Part shown: positions 51,204-62,962 of the stretch, piece after piece | Position numbering within the stretch: the first letter of the stretch is position 1 | How the letters are laid out: every line of letters begins with the position of its first letter | From: Paenarthrobacter sp. AR 02 | Lineage (GTDB): Bacteria; Actinomycetota; Actinomycetes; Actinomycetales; Micrococcaceae | DNA: 64,000 bases | Direction: 5' to 3' | Assembly (NCBI RefSeq): GCF_021538675.1 | Contig: NZ_JAJUKH010000001.1 | Span: 1,023,462-1,087,461 of the forward strand | Translations under genes and position numbers: made by a program | The notes under the pieces: generated by a model | Told to the model about the DNA's origin: nothing | What the model saw: only the letters and a program-made list of their open reading frames with translations | Database searches by the model: none

Positions 51204-51464
51204 TTGATGAAAACCAGCTTCAAGGCTTCCTTCACCGATACTCGGGATAAGTCGCGGTGGCACTGGACACTGATGACCATGGTTCCGGACTGGCTCGGCG
51301 CGGAGCACATGGAAACGGCTCAGGAAGCGCTCACCAGGAAGAGAGGCGGGGAAGCGCCGAAAGATAAAGAGGTACGCCTGGAAGCGATCTATCTAAGCGA
51401 TCCACGGCGCTCTGCTCCGGGGAAGCTCAGGACGATCCTGCGGCAGCCAGTCGCCGTAATAGGA
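51204..51464 (+). pseudogene. Truncated GyrI-like (small-molecule-binding) gene remnant
   Basis: The readable frame contains TRDKSRWHWTLMTMVPDWLG and later IYLSDPRRSAPGKLRTILRQPV, which are the central and C-terminal signatures of actinobacterial GyrI-like domain proteins. The normal N-terminal ~50-60 residues are missing, and so is the ~50-residue segment that usually sits between the two blocks (it jumps from KDKEVRLEA to IYLSDPRR). The frame then runs on into the antisense of the rhomboid gene to 51545. It looks like a decayed gene with a terminal and an internal deletion, although a short functional version cannot be excluded. Confidence 0.6.
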
Positions 51465-51472
51465 CAGTGGTG

Positions 51473-52327
51473 TCAGCCGGCAGTGACCCGGACCAACGTT
51501 GCAATGGCCAACAGTGCCACCACGAGGACAAGTCCACCTGTTTGAAGCAGGGCCTGGTTTTTACCCCGCGGGGCGTACGCAATGACACCGGCGGCCAGAC
51601 CTCCGGCGATCAAGCCGCCCAGGTGTGCCTGCCAGGCGATGGTGGGAACAAAGAACCCAATGGCTCCATTGATGGCGATCAGAACCCACAGTTGCTTGGT
51701 TTCGCCACCTCTGTGGCGTTGCACCACCAGCATGGCTCCGAAGAGTCCGAAGATGGCCCCGGATGCTCCGACCACGCCCACTACAGGAAAGCTTGGGGTG
51801 AGCAGCAGATAGCCCACGGAGCCACCAACTGCTGAGATGAGATATACCGCAAGGAATCGGATGCGCCCGAGCAAAGGCTCAAGGGCTTGCCCAAAGATCC
51901 AGAGCGTATACATGTTCAGGACAATGTGCAGGAGGAATCCCTGCGAGTGCAGGAATGCCGATGTCAGCATCCGCCACGGTTCGGTGTCCGCGAAGATGTT
52001 GGCAAAGGCGAAATTTTGGAAGATGACATCGCCCGGGAGCACCCACTGGAGGATGTAGACCAGCACGCACACACCGATGATCAGGTACGTCACCAGTGGG
52101 CGGCCAATGGCCAAGGTGCCGCCATAGGGCGACTTGTACTCCGGCGTCGAACGTTTTTGTTCGTTGACGCAGTCAACGCATTGGAACCCGACGGCGGCCG
52201 CCCGCTGGCACTCCGGGCACGCGGGGCGCCCGCAGCGCTGGCACCGCACGTAGGAGGGCCTGTCCGGGTGCCTGGGGCACACCGGAACATCAGCAGACGG
52301 CTCAGCCGACGGGATTCCGTAACTCAT
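51473..52327 (-). CDS. Rhomboid family intramembrane serine protease with N-terminal zinc ribbon
   Basis: The 284-residue protein starts with a cysteine-rich module (CPRHPDRPSYVRCQRCGRP, CPECQRAA, FQCVDCV) that looks like a B-box/zinc ribbon. A six- or seven-helix rhomboid domain follows: WRMLTSAFLHSQGFLLHIVLNMYTLWIFG, the catalytic GASGAIFGLFGA (Ser near 203) and the later histidine in AWQAHLGGLIAGGL. It cleaves membrane proteins inside the bilayer; natural substrates unknown. Starts at ATG 52327, 10 bases after the cyclophilin stop. Confidence 0.93.
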   Translation of the reverse strand: MSYGIPSAEPSADVPVCPRHPDRPSYVRCQRCGRPACPECQRAAAVGFQCVDCVNEQKRSTPEYKSPYGGTLAIGRPLVTYLIIGVCVLVYILQWVLPGDVIFQNFAFANIFADTEPWRMLTSAFLHSQGFLLHIVLNMYTLWIFGQALEPLLGRIRFLAVYLISAVGGSVGYLLLTPSFPVVGVVGASGAIFGLFGAMLVVQRHRGGETKQLWVLIAINGAIGFFVPTIAWQAHLGGLIAGGLAAGVIAYAPRGKNQALLQTGGLVLVVALLAIATLVRVTAG

Positions 52328-52336
52328 GAATGCAGG

Positions 52337-52879
52337 CTAGAGCTGTTCGATATCGATGCTGGTGATGACGACGTCCTCAACGGGGCGGTCGCCCATGCCC
52401 GTACGGACGGCTTCGATGGAGTCAACAACCTTGCGGGATTCTTCGTCCGTCACCTCGCCGAAGATGCTGTGCTTGCCGAACAGCCAGTCGGTGTTAACGG
52501 TGGTGATGAAGAACTGTGACCCGTTTGTGCCCTTGCCCATCTGGATTCCGGCGTTGGCCATGGCCAGCTTGTACGGGGCGTTGAAGGTCAGTTCCGGGTG
52601 GATTTCATCGTCGAACTGGTAGCCCGGTCCGCCGACGCCGCGGCCCAGGGGATCGCCGCCCTGGATCATGAAGTCCTTGATGATGCGGTGGAAAATCGTG
52701 CCGTTGTACAGCGGCGTGCCGGTCTTGTCCTCGCCCGTTTCCGGGTGGTTCCAGGACTTTTCGCCCGTGGCCAAGCCAATGAAGTTGGCGACCGTCTTGG
52801 GCGCGTGGTTGCCGAAGAGGTCAACCTTGATATCGCCGAGGGTCGTGTGGATCGTTGCTTTTGCGGTTGCGATGGTCAT
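52337..52879 (-). CDS. ppiA: Cytoplasmic peptidyl-prolyl cis-trans isomerase (cyclophilin)
   Basis: A 180-residue single-domain cyclophilin: HTTLGDIKVDLFGNHAPKTVANFIGLATGEK, YNGTIFHRIIKDFMIQGGDPLGRGVGGPGYQFDDE with the catalytic arginine in FHRI, and LAMANAGIQMGKGTNGSQFFITT. It speeds proline isomerisation during folding. No signal peptide. Gene order cyclophilin-rhomboid near gyrA is conserved in actinobacteria. Divergent from the amphipathic-repeat gene. Confidence 0.95.
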   Translation of the reverse strand: MTIATAKATIHTTLGDIKVDLFGNHAPKTVANFIGLATGEKSWNHPETGEDKTGTPLYNGTIFHRIIKDFMIQGGDPLGRGVGGPGYQFDDEIHPELTFNAPYKLAMANAGIQMGKGTNGSQFFITTVNTDWLFGKHSIFGEVTDEESRKVVDSIEAVRTGMGDRPVEDVVITSIDIEQL

Positions 52880-53032
52880 GGCCCCATTCTTCCATGCAGG
52901 GTCAACGCCTTTGGAGTTGTAAAGCCGGTTCCGCGCTCGGTGAAATCCGAGCCTAATCCGGCAGATGAATAGCCGGTGTTCGCCAAGCGACGTAGGCTAG
53001 CAACAAACCAGCATGTGTATCGGGAGGTAGTT

Positions 53033-53977
53033 GTGAAGAAATCAGACCGTATTGCCCGCGACATCGAACAATCCGTAGCGGACGGTGTGGAAAACGCCCG
53101 CGACTGGGCCGCACCCCGCGTGGAGGCTGCCGTGAATTGGGCTGTTCCTCGCATCCAGCACGGCATTGATACCGCTTCCCCCAAGATCCAGGAGGGGCTG
53201 AAGACTGCTGCACACAAGGCCGCAGACGGGGTTGCTGTTGTGACGCCCCGGCTCCAGGACGGCCTTGCGCAGTTGGCGCCGAAGATCCATGACGCAGTGG
53301 AAGATGCCACTCCCAGGATTCAGGAAGCCCTCAACAAGGCAACCCCCGTTTTGGGCCAGGCCCGGGACAAAGTGGTGGATGAATACCTCCCCAAGTTGTC
53401 CGAGCAGCTCGGTCAAGCGTCTGTTGCCGTCCACCACGCCCTGGAGAACGCCCCTGCGCAGGTTGATGCCGTAGCCCAGAAGCTGGTGGACTCCGGAGTT
53501 GTCCACAGCGTGCAGGAGCAGGCCCAAGCCACTGGCAAGCAGATCAAGGCTGTCGCGGACGAAGCCGGCAAGGCTGTCAGCACCAAGCTGGGCAAGGAAC
53601 CAAAGCCCAAGAAGCGTGGCTGGTTGATCGTCACGGTCATCGCTGCCGCTGCGGCTGCAGGCGTGGCTGCCTGGAAGGCTTCCAAGCCTGTTGAGGATCC
53701 GTGGAAGACGCCGTCACCGGTAACTCCTTCGCCCGTTCCCGCTGACGCTGCAGCATCGGCCACCGCATCCACCGCGAGCGAGGCCAAGGCCCCGGAAACC
53801 AACTCCGAGGACGCCACTGCCGAGGCTGAGCAGGCCACCAAGGACGCCCTCGAGAATTTTGGGGACGCCGGCGCCAAGGTCGCAACCGACGCCAAGACTG
53901 CGGTCAAGAACATCGCTGCGAGCCTGCACAAGGACACCGATGCTTCGGATTCCGAAAGCAAAGGTGCCCACAGCTAA
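53033..53977 (+). CDS. Amphipathic-repeat membrane-anchored protein of unknown function
   Basis: From GTG 53033 (GGGAGGT 5 bases upstream) the protein has 314 residues. Residues ~15-125 contain several irregular repeats of the type A-x-P-[RK]-[IV]-[QE]-x-[AG]-[ILV] (for example AAPRVEAAVNWAVPRIQHGI, ASPKIQEGLKTAAHKAADGV, ATPRIQEALNKATPVL), like apolipoprotein-type amphipathic helices. One basic-flanked membrane helix lies about 199-217 (WLIVTVIAAAAAAGVAAW), followed by an acidic, alanine-rich tail of ~100 residues. I know of no assigned function; membrane-surface association is likely. Confidence 0.8.
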   Translation: MKKSDRIARDIEQSVADGVENARDWAAPRVEAAVNWAVPRIQHGIDTASPKIQEGLKTAAHKAADGVAVVTPRLQDGLAQLAPKIHDAVEDATPRIQEALNKATPVLGQARDKVVDEYLPKLSEQLGQASVAVHHALENAPAQVDAVAQKLVDSGVVHSVQEQAQATGKQIKAVADEAGKAVSTKLGKEPKPKKRGWLIVTVIAAAAAAGVAAWKASKPVEDPWKTPSPVTPSPVPADAAASATASTASEAKAPETNSEDATAEAEQATKDALENFGDAGAKVATDAKTAVKNIAASLHKDTDASDSESKGAHS

Positions 53978-54098
53978 CTGAAGCTGTTCTTACCCTCTCC
54001 AAGGGGATCCCGGCCAATGCCGGGGTCCCCTTAGTGTTTCCCCGCATGTCACCAAAGCCTCCTTCGGTGCACCTGCCGTGGGTGTTAGATTTGGAGGG

Positions 54099-54974
54099 AT
54101 GTCAGCCGATAGACCCGTTGCGGGTTCCCTCAAGGATGCTCCGGAGCCGCCGGACGTATCCATTGTCATCCCGGCGTATAACGAGGAAAGCGTTATTCGC
54201 CAGTGCCTCATCGCGGCCATTTATCAGTCGGTCCCGGCAGCCGAAATCATCGTCGTGGACAATCTGTCCACGGACCGAACGGCCAGGATCGTGCGGCAGA
54301 TGCAGCAGGAGTACCCGGAAAGCCCCATCATCCTTCTCCAGCAGTCTGCCTCGCAGGGACTCATTCCCACCCGGAACTTTGGCCTTAATCACGCCACCGG
54401 AGAAGTAGTGGGACGGATCGATGCCGACTCCGTCCTCGAACCCGATTGGGTTGAGCAGGTCCAGAAAGCATTCACGGATCCGACCGTCGCCGCCGCCACC
54501 GGCCCCGTGGTCTACTACGACATGCCCATGCGGCGCTTCGGACTCAAAGCCGACGACAAGATGCGCCAACTAATGTTGCGGCTGGCCAAGCACCAGTACC
54601 ATTTCCTCTTCGGTTCAAACATGGCCCTTCGCCGCTCCGCATGGGAAACCATCCGCGATGAGGCTTGCCTGGATCCCAAGGACGAGATGCACGAGGACAT
54701 CGATCTGTCGCTGCATCTTTTCGATCACGACCTCAAAGTGCAGTACCTGCCGCAGATGGTCTCCGGCATGTCCGCACGCCGGCTTGAGGACTCGCCGCGC
54801 GACTATCGCTACTACGTCCAGCGGTTTGATCGCACGTACAAAGCCCACAATGTGAAGAAGATGGCCCTGAAAGCACCCATGGTGGTGTTCTTTTCCGTGT
54901 ACTTCCCGGCCAAGCTGTTGCGCGCCATCCACACTGCCAACTCCGCCCAGGGCGTTCGGCGCGGCGGGATTTAA
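54099..54974 (+). CDS. Family 2 glycosyltransferase
   Basis: The 291-residue protein from ATG 54099 (or GTG 54078) has the GT-A fold signature: VSIVIPAYNEESVIRQCL at ~residue 20, VDNLSTDRT, a NFGLNHATGEVVGRIDADSVLEPDW segment with the DAD metal motif, and EDIDLSLHLFDH as the acceptor-base motif. It transfers a sugar from a nucleotide donor, probably to a lipid or wall glycan. The GGAGGG abutting ATG 54099 is too close to be ideal, so the start is not certain. No membrane helices, but an amphipathic C-terminus. Confidence 0.88.
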   Translation: MSADRPVAGSLKDAPEPPDVSIVIPAYNEESVIRQCLIAAIYQSVPAAEIIVVDNLSTDRTARIVRQMQQEYPESPIILLQQSASQGLIPTRNFGLNHATGEVVGRIDADSVLEPDWVEQVQKAFTDPTVAAATGPVVYYDMPMRRFGLKADDKMRQLMLRLAKHQYHFLFGSNMALRRSAWETIRDEACLDPKDEMHEDIDLSLHLFDHDLKVQYLPQMVSGMSARRLEDSPRDYRYYVQRFDRTYKAHNVKKMALKAPMVVFFSVYFPAKLLRAIHTANSAQGVRRGGI

Positions 54975-54991
54975 CGCACGACGCCGGGAGG

Positions 54992-55900
54992 CTAGTCGGT
55001 GCCCAGCTCAGCTTCGCGCCGGTCTGCTTCGGGCCGCCCACGGCGCTGACCGGCCACCACCACTGCCAGTCCAACCAGAATCAGCGCCAATCCCGCGTAT
55101 GTGCCGGCCGGCAGCGTTTCATTCAGGAAGACTGCTGCGAGGATCGCCGCACCCGGAATCTCCAACAGGATAGTCATCGACACCAGCAACGGACTCATCG
55201 TGGCCAGCAGGTGGTTGAAGGCTGTGTGTCCCACCAGCTGCGCGCAGACGGTGATGGCAATAATCCCCAGCCAGCCCCCGGCGTCGAACCCTACAAGGGG
55301 CTGGCCGCTGACGGCAGCCAGCACCGCAACGATAGCGGCGCAGATGCCGTAGCAGAGGGTGGTGTAGGTGCCGATACCCATCGACTGGCGGGCTTTCCCG
55401 CCTGCCAGGGTGTAGAGGCCCGCCAGCGCGCCGCCAGCAAGCGCCAGGAGGTCGCCCAGCAGCGCCTCGGGCGAGGAACCCATGTCGAACCCAGTAATGG
55501 CCACCACGCCGCCAAACGCAATCCCCAGGCCCAGCAGCACAGGCCAGCGGTGCCTGGTGCCGCGGAGCAACTGGAAAACGGCGATCCACGCCGATTGCAG
55601 GCATACTAAGGCCGTAGCCGCAGCGACCGACGTCAGTTGCAGGGCCGTGATGAAGCAGGCGAAGTGGAAGGCCAAAGCGACAGCGGCCGTCACGGACCAG
55701 CCAAGCTCCCTGCGTGTGATCTTCCCGAAAGCCTTGGGCTCGCGAACAACCACAGGGGTGGCCATGACCAAAGCCCCGATTGCGTTGCGCCAAAAAGCGA
55801 TGGCCAAAGCGGTCACGGAGGTGGCCCCCAAGGTGCCGGCCATCAGCGGGCCGGAGGAGGCGACTCCCAGTACCCCGAGGGCGGCGATGAGAAGGGTCAC
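54992..55900 (-). CDS. EamA family (DMT) transporter
   Basis: A 302-residue protein with about ten hydrophobic segments in two EamA repeats (1-130, 145-285). Seen: VTALAIAFWRNAIGALVMATP, LTSVAAATALVCLQSAWIAVFQ, GHTAFNHLLATMSPLLVSMTILLEIPGAAILAAVFLNETLP. It probably exports small metabolites; no regulator or partner gene indicates which. Converges on the glycosyltransferase with 17 bases between stops; starts at ATG 55900. Confidence 0.86.
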   Translation of the reverse strand: MTLLIAALGVLGVASSGPLMAGTLGATSVTALAIAFWRNAIGALVMATPVVVREPKAFGKITRRELGWSVTAAVALAFHFACFITALQLTSVAAATALVCLQSAWIAVFQLLRGTRHRWPVLLGLGIAFGGVVAITGFDMGSSPEALLGDLLALAGGALAGLYTLAGGKARQSMGIGTYTTLCYGICAAIVAVLAAVSGQPLVGFDAGGWLGIIAITVCAQLVGHTAFNHLLATMSPLLVSMTILLEIPGAAILAAVFLNETLPAGTYAGLALILVGLAVVVAGQRRGRPEADRREAELGTD

Positions 55901-56008
55901 GGATCAACCTTAGTGTGACGGCGACTCACCCGAGGGACGCCTTGTCCGTTGTGGAGCGAATACTGCCCCCGCCATGTTCCCGGTCGGGAAAGCAACGAGG
56001 TTAAATGC

Positions 56009-56040
56009 AAAAGTCCCGGTCATTTCTGACCGGGACTTTT
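56009..56040 (-). terminator. tRNA-Ala terminator
   Basis: AAAAGTCCCGGTCA (56009-56022) pairs with TGACCGGGACTTTT (56027-56040). On the minus strand it lies a few bases after the tRNA-Ala and ends in TTTTGCATTT. Confidence 0.9.
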
Positions 56041-56044
56041 CTTA

Positions 56045-56120
56045 TGGTGGAGGCACGGGGACTCGAACCCCGAACCCCCTGCTTGCAAAGCAGGTGCGCT
56101 ACCAATTGCGCCATGCCCCC
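56045..56120 (-). tRNA. tRNA-Ala (anticodon TGC)
   Basis: A 76-nt tRNA with 3' CCA encoded. Acceptor GGGGGCA/TGCCTCC with one G-T pair, anticodon stem-loop CCTGCTTTGCAAGCAGG (anticodon TGC) and T-loop GGTTCGAGTCC. This is the tRNA-Ala of the conserved gyrA-tRNA-Ile-tRNA-Ala cluster. Confidence 0.95.
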
Positions 56121-56190
56121 ATAAGAAGCAACCCGTCTATCATACCCTAAGTTTTGACTGTCAATTACCAGTCCAAACCGGGCTCTTCGG

Positions 56191-56310
56191 CTAATCAACC
56201 TTATCGGTCGACTGGCTCCAGACATTCTTCCGGGCTTCGGATTCCTGCGCCTTTTTATAGGCCAGAACACCTGCGACCGCTGCTGCCAGTACAACAAGCA
56301 ACTTCTTCAC
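56191..56310 (-). CDS. DLW-39 family peptide
   Basis: A 39-residue protein starting from GTG 56310: MKKLLVVLAAAVAGVLAYKK then a charged tail ending VWSQSTDKVD. The length, the hydrophobic N-terminus and the K-x-x-x-ES-EA-x-KN-VW pattern match the actinobacterial DLW-39 family, named for its 39-residue length. It is encoded between tRNA-Ala and tRNA-Ile on the same strand, with GAGGT upstream of the GTG. Function unknown; likely a single-pass membrane peptide. Confidence 0.9.
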   Translation of the reverse strand: MKKLLVVLAAAVAGVLAYKKAQESEARKNVWSQSTDKVD

Positions 56311-56357
56311 AAGTACCTCATTCCAGTTCAGTTTTACCTGAACCACTTTTGGTTCCG

Positions 56358-56431
56358 TGGGCGTACCAGGACTTGAACCTGGGACCTCTTCGTTATCAGC
56401 GAAGCGCTCTAACCGCCTGAGCTATACGCCC
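56358..56431 (-). tRNA. tRNA-Ile (anticodon GAT)
   Basis: A 74-nt tRNA without encoded CCA. Acceptor GGGCGTA/TACGCCC, D-loop AGCTCAGGCGGTTAGAGCG, anticodon stem-loop TTCGCTGATAACGAA (anticodon GAT) and T-arm CCAGGTTCAAGTCCTGG. Confidence 0.96.
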
Positions 56432-56440
56432 CGATGCCTC

Positions 56441-56481
56441 ATCGGGCCGAGATATGACTGTACAGCACATCCCGGCCCGAT
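56441..56481 (-). other. Hairpin between DUF3566 and tRNA-Ile
   Basis: ATCGGGCCGAGAT (56441-56453) pairs with ATCCCGGCCCGAT (56469-56481), 13 bp with one wobble, 15-base loop. It lies after the DUF3566 stop on the minus strand but has no T run, so RNA processing or mRNA 3' protection is as likely as termination. Confidence 0.5.
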
Positions 56482-56544
56482 CTCAAATCGAGGCTTTCCC
56501 GCCACGGATATCAGCCTTTTTCAGCGTATTTCCGCGGTTTTTTG

Positions 56545-57264
56545 CTAGTCGTCGGTCAAGGTGACGCCGACGCCACCAACCAACGTTGCCGAAATGTTAT
56601 ACAGCACGGCGGAGAGCATGGAGAGGGCGGTCAGCAGGACCACGTTCACCACAGCAATGATGGTGGCGAAGGAGGCCACCTGTCCCAGGGAAGCGATTTT
56701 CTTCAATTCGAATCCGCTGCCTTCAGAACCGGCCAGGGTACCCAGGAGGCTATCCACCTGGTTGAAGATGCCAGTCAGGTCCAGGACGGTCCAGAGCACG
56801 ATCGCGGCCACCACTGTGACAATGCCCAGTGCGACCGACAAAAGGAATGCCATCTTCAGGACCGACCAGGGGTCGACCTTGCTGACAAGCAACCGTGCGC
56901 GGCGAACCTTGGCCTTGGGCGCGGGCTTCACCAAACCGGGTCCGCCCTGGGCGGGGCGCTGGCCGCCTGCTGCTGCCGGACGCTGTCCAGCCTGCGCGGG
57001 CCGCTGTCCGGGAGCACCTGCGGGTCGCTGCCCGCCTGCTCCTGCGGGACGCTGGCCCGGCTGTGCAGGGCGCTGGCCGGGAGCTCCAGCGGGCCGCTGG
57101 GCTGAGTTGGCGCCGCCTGCAGGGCGTGCCCCCGTTTCGCCGGCTGCGGCGCCTGGACGCTGCTGTGGCCTTGCAGGGGTTCCTGCCTGCGCGCTGCCCG
57201 CGGGCTGCCGGAGTCCGCCGGGGACACCTGTGCTCGGCTTGGGATATGAGTCGGAATTACTCAC
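56545..57264 (-). CDS. DUF3566 membrane protein with proline-rich repeat region
   Basis: A 239-residue protein in two parts. Residues 1-~115 are low-complexity P/A/G/Q/R, with seven QRPA repeats ([20 protein letters not shown] is one stretch). The C-terminal DUF3566 domain follows ([27 protein letters not shown]), with two membrane helices (~135-160 and ~205-230) around an extracytoplasmic loop. Always found directly after gyrA in actinobacteria; unknown role. GTG start overlaps gyrA's stop by GTGA. Confidence 0.93.
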   Translation of the reverse strand: MSNSDSYPKPSTGVPGGLRQPAGSAQAGTPARPQQRPGAAAGETGARPAGGANSAQRPAGAPGQRPAQPGQRPAGAGGQRPAGAPGQRPAQAGQRPAAAGGQRPAQGGPGLVKPAPKAKVRRARLLVSKVDPWSVLKMAFLLSVALGIVTVVAAIVLWTVLDLTGIFNQVDSLLGTLAGSEGSGFELKKIASLGQVASFATIIAVVNVVLLTALSMLSAVLYNISATLVGGVGVTLTDD

Positions 57265-59930
57265 TCGTTACCTCCGGTATTGTCTTCGTTCAGCTCCGCG
57301 CCCGTATCGGTTTCCGGGTCTGCGTCGTTTTCCGTTTCGGGCGTGACGGTCGCCTCAACGGCGCCGTCGTCTTCAGCCAACGTTACGTCATGGTCGAGTC
57401 CGTCCTCAGATTCTTCGACTTCCAAACCACGTTCGCTGTTGCGTGCCACTTCGATGATGCGGTCATTCTTGTCAGGTTTGGCAAAAATGACGCCCATGGT
57501 GTCGCGACCCTTTGCAGGGACTCCGGTGACGGCAGAGCGGACTACCTTGCCGCCCTCCATGACCACCAGGACTTCGTCTTCTTCCTGCACGATCAAGGCA
57601 CCCACAAGGTCGCCACGGTCTTCGGCAAGCTTGGCCACCTTGATGCCCAGGCCGCCGCGGCCCTGAAGTCTGTATTCATCGACGGCGGTCCTCTTGGCGT
57701 AGCCGCCCTCCGTCACGATGAACACGAACGAGCCGTCCTGGACCACGTCAGCAGCCAAGAGCTCGTCGTCTTCACGGAACTTCATACCGGTCACACCCGA
57801 CGTTGCACGGCCCATGGGGCGCAGAGCGTCATCTGTTGCCGTGAAGCGGATCGACTGGCCCTTGCGTGACACGAGGAGGAGGTCATCAGTTTCGCTCACC
57901 AGCTGGGCGGAAACGAGTTCGTCTTCGTCACGCAGGTTGATGGCGATGACGCCGGCCGTGCGGTTGGTGTCGTAGTCCTCCAGCCTTGTCTTCTTGACCA
58001 GGCCGTTCTTGGTTGCGAGGACAAGGTACGGCGCTTGCTGGTAGTCGCGCAGATCCAGGACCTGCGCGATGTGCTCGTCCGGCTGGAAGGCCAGGAGGTT
58101 GGCAACGTGCTGGCCCTTGGCATCCCGGCCGGCTTCCGCCAGTTCGTAAGCCTTGGCACGGTAGACCCGTCCCAGGTTGGTGAAGAACAACAGCCAGTGG
58201 TGCGTGGTGGTCACAAAGAAGTGCTCCACGACGTCGTCCCCGCGCAGTTGCGCACCCTTGATTCCCTTGCCGCCGCGTTGCTGCGAGCGGTAGTTGTCGC
58301 TGCGGGTCCGCTTGACGTATCCGCCGCGGGTAATTGTGACGACCATTTCCTCTTCGGGGATCAGGTCCTCCATGGACATGTCGCCGTCGAAGCCCATCAG
58401 GATGTGGGTGCGGCGGTCGTCGCCGTGCTTGGCCACGATCTCGGCGAGTTCTTCGCTGATGATCTGACGCTGGCGTTCCTCGGAAGCCAGGATCGCGTTG
58501 TATTCCTGGATCATCGCTTCGAGCTCAGCATGACGGTCCTGGATCTTCTGGCGTTCCAGGGCAGCCAAACGGCGCAACTGCATGTCCAGGATGGCCCGGG
58601 CCTGGAGCTCGTCGATCTCCAGAAGCTCCATGAGACCCTCGCGGGCAGCCTCCGTGGTGTTGGACGCGCGAATGAGGGCGATGACCTCGTCCAACATGTC
58701 CAGTGCCTTCAGGAGTGCACGCAAAATGTGTGCTTCTTCCTCGGCCTTACGCAGGCGGTACCTGGTGCGACGGGCGATGACGTCCATCTGGTGCGCAACC
58801 CAGTGCCGGATGAATGCATCCAGGCTCAAGGTGCGCGGAACGCCGTCGACAATGGCAAGCATGTTCGCCGAGAAGTTGTCCTGCAGCTGCGTGTGCTTGT
58901 ACAGGTTGTTGAGGACCACCTTGGCGACGGCATCGCGCTTCAGCACGATCACCAGGCGCTGGCCCGTGCGTCCAGAGGTTTCATCGCGGAGGTCCGCGAT
59001 GCCCTGGATCTTGCCGTCCTTGACCAGTTCGGCAATCTTGATGGCCAGGTTGTCCGGGTTTGCCTGGTAGGGAAGCTCAGTGACTACCAGGCAGGTGCGG
59101 CCCTGGAGTTCCTCGACGTTGACCACCGCGCGCATGGTGATGGAGCCGCGGCCCGTGCGGTAGGCATCCTCGATGCCCTTGTGGCCGAGGATCGTGGCAC
59201 CGGTCGGGAAGTCGGGTCCCTTGATGCGGAGCAACAGTGCTTCAAGAAGCTCTTCCCGGGTAGCCGTGGGGTTTTCGAGCGCCCACTGGACACCTTCGGC
59301 AACTTCGCGGAGGTTATGCGGCGGAATGTTGGTGGCCATACCGACGGCGATGCCTGAGGAGCCGTTGACCAGCAGGTTGGGGAACCTGGCCGGCAGGATG
59401 GTGGGTTCCTGGTTCTTGCCGTCGTAGTTGTCCTGGAAGTCGACGGTTTCCTCGTCGATATCCCGGACCATTTCCATGGCCAGCTGGGCCATTTTGGTTT
59501 CGGTGTAACGCGGCGCAGCGGCGCCGTCGTTACCGGGGGAACCGAAGTTGCCCTGGCCAAGCGCCAGCGGGTAGCGCATGGTCCAGTCCTGGATGAGGCG
59601 GACCAAGGCGTCGTAGATCGCCATGTCACCGTGCGGGTGATAGGTACCCATGACATCGCCGACCACGCGGGCGCACTTGTTGAAAGAGCGGTCCGGGCGG
59701 TAACCGCCGTCGAACATTGCGTACAGGACGCGGCGGTGAACCGGCTTGAGCCCGTCCCGGACGTCCGGGAGGGCACGGCCGACAATCACGGCCATTGCGT
59801 AGTCCAGGTAGGACCGCTGCATTTCCGTCTGCAGGTCCACCTGTTCGACGCGGTCAGTCAGCACATCACCCTCAAGAACTACATCCTCGGCGTCGTTCGA
59901 GGCCGGGACTTCGGGAGTTTCGTCACTCAT
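57261..59930 (-). CDS. gyrA: DNA gyrase subunit A
   Basis: The 889-residue subunit has the breakage-reunion domain ([31 protein letters not shown] in pieces; catalytic Tyr in [10 protein letters not shown]) and the C-terminal beta-pinwheel with the GyrA box [10 protein letters not shown], plus a long acidic tail that ends the protein. In the quinolone-resistance-determining region the sequence reads [15 protein letters not shown]: Met103 replaces the serine (E. coli Ser83) or alanine found in most gyrases, while the following acidic residue (Asp107) is kept. It lies 61 bases after gyrB in the same operon, and its stop overlaps the DUF3566 start. Confidence 0.97.
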   Translation of the reverse strand: MSDETPEVPASNDAEDVVLEGDVLTDRVEQVDLQTEMQRSYLDYAMAVIVGRALPDVRDGLKPVHRRVLYAMFDGGYRPDRSFNKCARVVGDVMGTYHPHGDMAIYDALVRLIQDWTMRYPLALGQGNFGSPGNDGAAAPRYTETKMAQLAMEMVRDIDEETVDFQDNYDGKNQEPTILPARFPNLLVNGSSGIAVGMATNIPPHNLREVAEGVQWALENPTATREELLEALLLRIKGPDFPTGATILGHKGIEDAYRTGRGSITMRAVVNVEELQGRTCLVVTELPYQANPDNLAIKIAELVKDGKIQGIADLRDETSGRTGQRLVIVLKRDAVAKVVLNNLYKHTQLQDNFSANMLAIVDGVPRTLSLDAFIRHWVAHQMDVIARRTRYRLRKAEEEAHILRALLKALDMLDEVIALIRASNTTEAAREGLMELLEIDELQARAILDMQLRRLAALERQKIQDRHAELEAMIQEYNAILASEERQRQIISEELAEIVAKHGDDRRTHILMGFDGDMSMEDLIPEEEMVVTITRGGYVKRTRSDNYRSQQRGGKGIKGAQLRGDDVVEHFFVTTTHHWLLFFTNLGRVYRAKAYELAEAGRDAKGQHVANLLAFQPDEHIAQVLDLRDYQQAPYLVLATKNGLVKKTRLEDYDTNRTAGVIAINLRDEDELVSAQLVSETDDLLLVSRKGQSIRFTATDDALRPMGRATSGVTGMKFREDDELLAADVVQDGSFVFIVTEGGYAKRTAVDEYRLQGRGGLGIKVAKLAEDRGDLVGALIVQEEDEVLVVMEGGKVVRSAVTGVPAKGRDTMGVIFAKPDKNDRIIEVARNSERGLEVEESEDGLDHDVTLAEDDGAVEATVTPETENDADPETDTGAELNEDNTGGNE

Positions 59931-59991
59931 AATCTAAGTTTCCGTTTCAGGTATATGTCGGTTCTGGAATATCTAAGTGGCCGGTGGGCCG

Positions 59992-62407
<2,416 letters not shown>

Positions 62408-62962
62408 TCAGCCGTAAGTATCCCTGGGGCCGCGTCCGTTGACACTTCGTCCGCCTTTTCGCCAACTTGGAGCTGACGGACCCAAAACGTGAATGCTTGT
62501 TACAACGCCTTCGCCGAGTTCATTCCGAAACAACTCGAGCAGGCTGGAACTGAGCAACCGCAGTTGGGTGGCCCATGCAGTGGAGTCGCAACGGACGTGG
62601 AGCGTCGTGTCCGTGAAGCTCTCCGGGGTGCAGTGGGACGAGATATCCGGCCCAACCAAGGTTTCCCATTCAGCCATGACGGACCCCACAGCCACAGGCG
62701 ACGTCCATCCGCGCTCAGCCACCAGGCGTCCAACAACTTTGCCCAAGCCCAAAGGATCCCGGCCACTGCCGTGGAACTGCGTGAAACCCCTGGTATTGCG
62801 AAGGCCCTTGCGTTGGGGGGCCGATCCGGGGCGGGGTGCCCGCTGCCTGACTTCGCCCCGAGCGGCTGCAGCCTCGCGCATGCGGTTCAGGGCAGCCTGG
62901 GCCGCGTCAATTTCATCGGGATCACGGCCGGGTTGGAGTCCGTCGCCGCTATCCTTCGCCAT
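62408..62962 (-). CDS. DUF721 (DciA-like) protein
   Basis: The 184-residue protein has a charged N-terminus (DEIDAAQAALNRMREAAAARGE) and a C-terminal DUF721 domain with LGKVVGRLVAERGWTSPVAVGSVMAEWETLVGPDISSHCTPESF (in pieces) and LHVRCDSTAWATQLRLLSSSLLELFRNELG. DciA-type proteins load the replicative helicase in bacteria lacking DnaC. ATG 62962 has GGGAGG upstream and overlaps the end of recF. Classical position between recF and gyrB. Confidence 0.92.
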   Translation of the reverse strand: MAKDSGDGLQPGRDPDEIDAAQAALNRMREAAAARGEVRQRAPRPGSAPQRKGLRNTRGFTQFHGSGRDPLGLGKVVGRLVAERGWTSPVAVGSVMAEWETLVGPDISSHCTPESFTDTTLHVRCDSTAWATQLRLLSSSLLELFRNELGEGVVTSIHVLGPSAPSWRKGGRSVNGRGPRDTYG

